Origin: Gymnopilus junonius
Lineage: Eukaryota > Basidiomycota > Agaricomycetes > Agaricales > Galerinaceae
NCBI GenBank assembly: GCA_015501075.1
Contig: JADNYJ010000025.1
Coordinates: 248,001 to 312,000, forward strand
Length of the DNA: 64,000 nucleotides
Direction of reading: 5' to 3'
In this document: positions 59,274-64,000 of the stretch, one piece after another
Numbering within the stretch: position 1 is the stretch's first letter
Layout of the letters: every line of letters begins with the position of its first letter
Program-made: the position numbers and the translations under genes
Notes under the pieces: model-generated
What the model saw: the letters and a program-made list of their open reading frames with translations, nothing else
What the model was told of the DNA's origin: nothing
Database searches by the model: none

Positions 59274-60273
59274 CCTGCCTAGACTTCTTGTCGACTTTTC
59301 GGTCGCTAATCATCTATGTACTTGCATATTGCACATATGATTTTCCGCCCTTTTCTCTATACGATTTCGCACTTGCTTACCGACCTCTCAAGTAGTAACT
59401 AAAACGCCAATTAAATGTTTTGAAGCCTTACAATCGAAGCGATTTCGCTGGTTCCTATTCAAGTCTGATTCTTCCTTGCTGCATACTCGTCGAACCTTTA
59501 TAAAATATTCCCGACCGTGTGAGAAGTATAACTGCTCCGATGCATTATCTAGGTCAGGGACCTGGTGGGGTTCTACATACCTTCGGGTTTCAAGGAGGAA
59601 CCTGATTTAACCCAAGCACCCGTGATTAGACGTTTCCTAGACCTGACACATCATGCATCATGATCAAGCTTCAATCAAGGCCCAGGAAGTTGGATATTAG
59701 TGAATAGATAGAGTCGAAATAATGAATCTGATTCAAATCGAAAACATCAGTACTGCATCACACGACGCGATTATCCAGCAGCATCACCGACTCGATGGCG
59801 GACGCCTGCTCGACGCTGCAGTCTTGCTGCAGTCGACCATTAGCTTTACTCTTACACTGACAGTACAGGCCCAAAGGGCGAATTTTCAAACTGGCTGTCT
59901 GAGCCCTTTTCAGCCGACCACAGTCACCGCAAAGAGAAGCTGCAGGGACCACAACCCGACTTCGTCCCGAAAAGAGGTAAGAAAGCCTTCCCAATTTGAA
60001 TGTAACGCGAAATCGAGGATCTGACATAGTTTGAAGAACGGTCAAGAGAAAAGTCAGTGTTGTGTTCTTATCTTCGGACCCTGAGGGGTTGATCCTTGTG
60101 GAGAATGCGGAGTTTCTGAGGCCGACGCACACATGGTTCTTTCCATCTAATTATACGCCATCCATAGAACAAGGTTCGAATAGACCGTTTCTTCACTGTG
60201 GGGCGTGTGAGTGTTACTTCGGATATAACTCGTTGTGCAGCTCGTCAAACAGCCTCCAACCCAGATCGCAACG
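59274..60273. other. Intergenic, transporter upstream region
   Basis: Contains short frames on both strands (for example 59722-60024 plus, 59758-60132 minus) without motifs. It probably holds the promoter and possibly a 5' untranslated intron of the ABC transporter. Confidence 0.45.
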
Positions 60274-63200
60274 ATGGTCAATTTCAACTGGGGTCAACAA
60301 TACGTCCTAATGGATTCACACATAGCGGGGGTGCCTTGGAAAGACTGGACCAATTCGTACGTAGCATGCCTGTGCTCTTTATGCTCAGATAACTGATATG
60401 GATTGCCTTTCAACCTTTCTGCTAGCTCACTCAATGATACCTTTGCCATCCCTTTCGGCTTCGTCTTGCTCTTCATCTGCATACAAGCCCTGCACGGATT
60501 AATGACCAGCATTCGAAACCTATGGGCGCATCCAACCACAGTATCTCACACCGACACGGACGAGGCCTCCCAATGGAAGGACGTGAATCCGGCAACATTC
60601 TATTACCTGACCCATCAAGCTAAGGAGAATAGTGGGTGGACGATATTCGCTTTCAATATTGCTCGTATGACTGGGTGCTTGGTCCTGCTCGGTCTTTCGA
60701 CGAAAAACATTGCTTGACTGTCCGGAGTTGCATGAGCGTCGCATTAGCATGAAATTCACGGATCTCCTTAGAGGCTGTCCTGAAATCTTCATGACCTTGA
60801 CATTTGTGAGTCAAAGCTACAATATTCGACAAGTTGACCATGAGTACTCATTCTCGTTTGGTGCAGTTTTGTTGCTCAGGGCTGGCAATCTTGTCCATGT
60901 CTGTCAAAAAGTGGACTACGCTTGCAACGAGATACAACACAACCATTCTTCTCAGTGTCTTGGCAGTGTACGCTTACCGCGACATTTGGCCATTGGGAAC
61001 GTACACGGAGCAGCCGAAGGATACAAGTCACGACCATTTGCTCTGGTACAAGATCGCGTTAGTCGCGTTGACAGGCGCGGCAGTGCCGTTATTCATTCCC
61101 CGCCGCTACATTCCTGTGGACCCTAAGGTCAGTGGTCTATATTTTTCACTGTCGCATCGCATTTAACTTACCATTTACATAGAACCCTATGGCAGTGCCT
61201 AATGTCGAGTTGACCTGCTCCATATTCTCCTTCATATACTACTTTTATCTGGATCCTGTTATTTTGAAGGGCTACAGGGTCGATCATCTGAAAGCGGAGG
61301 AACTGCCCCCAATTTGCGACACTGACCAAGCAAAGAACCTTGTCAAAAGAACATTTCCGGTGTGTACATGAACTATTCCTTTGCTTCGAAAAATTGAAAT
61401 TTGTTGTGTAGTTCTTGGACCCTTATCAAGGAGCGAAAAAAGGACATTTGTTCTTCGGCATGATGCGAGCTTTCCGCCCGGAATACACGATCATGACTCT
61501 CTGCCTCGCCGCACGATGTGTAGCAGAGTTGTGTTCTCCAATTGCCATCAACCGCATCCTCAGGTGAAAAATAATTCTTCTGTTCTAATCTCATCCATTT
61601 GACCAGTCTGCGGCAGTTATCTGGAGACTGGTGGTCAAGACGCATATGTCCGCCCCTGGGTATGGATCTTACTTATGCTAATCGGGCCTTCCCATTAGCT
61701 CCCTTTCATTCAATGGTTATATATTTGCGGCCACTCGTGCACTTGTACGAGCCGAGGCTTTGATTACTGAACTCGTTTTTCGAACACAGTCTGCGCATCC
61801 GCTTGGTCGCTGAAACCAGCAAAGAAACCAAGCCTGATAAAGACCGAGACAGTCCGACTGTTATTGGAACTCCAGAAACAGCATCGATTGCTGAGAGTTC
61901 TCAGTCATCAGAGTCCAATACTGAGGCAGCGAGCACTTCTTCCAAAGGCAAGGCGAAGCAGACTCCGGTTGCAGCTCAAGCTCCGAAGACACCACCAACG
62001 AAAAGGGTGGCGATGGCAAAAAAGACACTAATCTCATCGGCAAGATCAACAACCTAGTCACGACTGATTTGGGCAATATAACGGATGCCAGGGATTTCCT
62101 CATGCTCAGTTAGTTACCTTCCTTCATAACGATCCATTAACTGACTGAACGTTTTATGCAGTTCTGTCCGTCCCACTGCAGATAATCATCTGCACAATCT
62201 TCCTTTACAAACTTCTAGGCTGGAGGTACATCTTATGATACTTTCTGAGTACAGTGTACTTACACTGACCATTTGAAGCGCGGTTTGTCGGTCTCGCGTG
62301 TACAGTCGTCCTGCTTCCCATTCCAGGATATATTACAAAGATGCTGCAGTCAGTACAGCGTAACCGAATGAAAATGGTGGGCGTTCTATAACTTTTGTTA
62401 ACCTGTTCGCGCTTTCGGTGAGCTAACTGCATATGCAGACGGACGCCAGGGTTCAGGAAGTCACTGAAGGTAGGCTGGGACCATTTATATGTAGAATGGA
62501 TCCTAACCACTTTGATTCAACAGTCGTTGGGGTTTTACGCATGGTCAAGTTATTTGGTTGGGAAAGTAGGATGTCTGAGAGAGTTTCAGAAAACGAGAGA
62601 GGCGAACTGTTAGCAACTTGGAAATACAAGGTCAATTGGATTGTGCGTTAAATCTTATGTCCTTTGCTGACCCACATGCAGGTTTTATCGTCGCTCAACG
62701 GGGTCTCCAAGTAAGTCTCAAAGTGTAGAGATATAAGATTTGTATGAACTAAGCGCGAGACTGCAGTTCTACAATTCCGACCATCACGATGGTGGCCACA
62801 TATGCAACATACACGGTTATTATGAAGCAAAGCCTGACACGTAAGGCATTTTCATTTTAAAGTGGATCACGGCTGAAAGAGGTGCACATAGCATCCATAA
62901 TTTTCTCCAGTGTTACGGTCTTCGGAATTCTCAGAATGCAGCTATTTAGAGTTTCTTGGCAGATCAGTAGCAGCGTTCAAGGTGTGCTGCTTTCGGTTGT
63001 CTTTATTGTCGCAACAATCCTTTATTGTGTTTCCTAGGCAAAGTCTCCCTCGATCGTATTTCGGATTTCTTGCGTAAGACCGAGTTATTGGATGCCTTCG
63101 TAGACCCAGAGCCAGATACTCTAATTCCCGCTGACGAACTGATTTACGACAAGAGCGTCATTGGATTTAATAATGCGTCCTTCTCTTGGTCCCTTGAACA

Positions 63201-64000
63201 GCAGGACGGCTCTGCAACGCCCCTCTCGTCGGGCTTACAGGCTTCGCATTGACGATGAGCTAATCTTTAAAGAGACTGCATCAACCTCATTATTGGTCCT
63301 ACGTAAGTCGCGAAGAAAAATGTATATTTTAATGTTAATTGAACTTTTCAGTGGCTGCGGAAAGACTTCAATATTAATGGCATTGCTTGGTAATTACGAG
63401 CCTTACTTTCTTTTTCTCTTTTGAACGTGTTGTAGGTGAAATGCACTTCATTCGCACGAATCCTGACTCTTGGTTCAACCTTCCGAGAGATGAAGGTGTT
63501 GCCTATGCCGCTCAAGAATCTTGGGTACAAAATGCGACAATCCGCGACAATATTCTTTTTGGATCATCTTACGATGAAGGTCGTTATAAAAAGGTCAGCT
63601 AGGATATAAAACGTATAGTAATCTGACGACTTATGTATGGCAATAGTCCTCCATCAATGTGGGTTAGAGAGAGACATGGAACTATTTGACGCTGGCGATA
63701 TGACAGAAGTTGGTGAAAAGGGAATCACACTGAGGTATGTCTTATCAGAATTCAATAGAAAGTTTAGTGCACTGACGACCTTGCTCCAGTGGTGGGCAGA
63801 AAGTAAGTCGATGAAAAAAACTGCAAGGCTTTTGGCGTCTTATTTTAACATTGAATGACAGGCTAGGGTCACTCTCGCACGCGCCATTTATTCTCCAGCC
63901 AAGGTTATCCTCCTCGATGACGTTCTGGCTGCACTCGATGTCCATACGTAAGTCCTTGAAGAAAGGTTGAGCTTATAGCGTTAATGCCTTGCTGAAGATC
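60274..64000 (+). CDS. ABCC-type ABC transporter, N-terminal half (runs off window)
   Basis: Full-size exporter of the multidrug-resistance-associated (ABCC) group, cut by the window end inside or just after the first nucleotide-binding domain. Resolved exons include 60274-60356, 60426-about 60690, one ending 60805, 60867-61127, 61183-61359, 61412-61563, 61617-62108, 62162-62225, about 62279-62376, 62439-62469, 62524-62630, 62682-62710, 62767-62840, 62892-62981, 63038-63302, 63352-63389, 63436-63593, about 63648-63734, 63790-63802 and 63862-63947. Membrane helices fill 60.4-61.3 kb. The ABC core shows '[14 protein letters not shown]', '[20 protein letters not shown]' and '[10 protein letters not shown]'. 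NBD1 has Walker A 'GPTGCGKTS', the Q-loop '[20 protein letters not shown]', signature '[18 protein letters not shown]' and Walker B '[15 protein letters not shown]'. Single-base gains or losses interrupt it near 61692, 61778, 61986, 63221 and 63270. Most are in homopolymers, and the last two cancel. Confidence 0.88.

Noticed and set aside
59758..60132. 124-codon minus-strand gene upstream of the ABC transporter
   Set aside because: It overlaps a plus-strand frame of similar length, has no motif and lies where the transporter promoter is expected.
1..64000. CRISPR arrays or operon-type organisation
   Set aside because: No regularly spaced repeats are present, and the gene structure is eukaryotic with many introns.

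Overview
The window looks like nuclear DNA of a filamentous basidiomycete, probably an Agaricomycete. Genes are intron-dense, with introns mostly about 48-70 nt, GT-AG ends and CTNAN-like branch sites. Very short exons occur (7, 10, 18 and 19 nt). F-box/LRR genes and a membrane-anchored jelly-roll-type surface protein fit that group. No tRNA, rRNA or CRISPR was seen. Exons were reconstructed by hand from splice signals and reading-frame continuity; family names come from recognised motifs, with no database search.

Layout. 0.5-3.3 kb (-): a cellular reverse transcriptase of the rvt type. 3.8-5.1 kb (-): a single-pass surface protein. 5.8-6.4 kb (-): a relic of an ABC transporter C-terminus. 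6.5-9.9 kb: a coiled-coil gene between two 265-bp MITE copies in opposite orientation. 10.2-11.4 kb: a doubtful ORF and a broken F-box gene. 11.8-16.9 kb (-): an ERCC6L2-type SNF2 ATPase. 16.9-19.9 kb: gene-poor. 19.9-21.3 kb (-): an NAD(P)-binding epimerase-like protein. 23.3-24.4 kb (-): a UBE2G1-type E2. 25.4-29.8 kb (+): RNA polymerase III second-largest subunit. 30.1-32.1 kb (-): a bicovalent-FAD sugar oxidase-like protein. 32.7-34.5 kb (-): an F-box/LRR-like protein. 34.7-35.8 kb: a hAT-like element with an 8-bp target duplication and a second element nested in it. 36.9-37.9 kb (+): a UBC7/UBE2G2-type E2. 38.1-39.8 kb (-): D-arabinono-1,4-lactone oxidase. 40.5-43.9 kb (-): an HSPA12-like Hsp70. 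46.1-46.5 kb (+): a small CBP6/UQCC2-like protein. 47.3-50.2 kb (-): NOC2. 50.6-53.2 kb (+): a tandem pair of unknown four-helix membrane proteins. 53.6-55.0 kb (+): an F-box pseudogene. 55.6-58.2 kb (+): ER alpha-1,2-mannosidase (GH47). 58.8-59.3 kb: a TIR element. 60.3-64.0 kb (+): the first half of an ABCC transporter that runs off the window.

The genes are mostly unlinked housekeeping functions. UBC7, the GH47 mannosidase and possibly the UBE2G1-type E2 share a link to ER quality control, but nothing shows that they form a cluster.

Data quality. Several conserved genes (RPC2, ALO1, NOC2, the ABCC transporter, the ERCC6L2-like gene and the epimerase-like gene) are interrupted only by single-base gains or losses, often in homopolymers. 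Others (Hsp70-like, GH47, FAD oxidase, both E2s) are open throughout. This pattern points to residual assembly indels rather than gene death, and frameshifts in less conserved genes should be read with that in mind.
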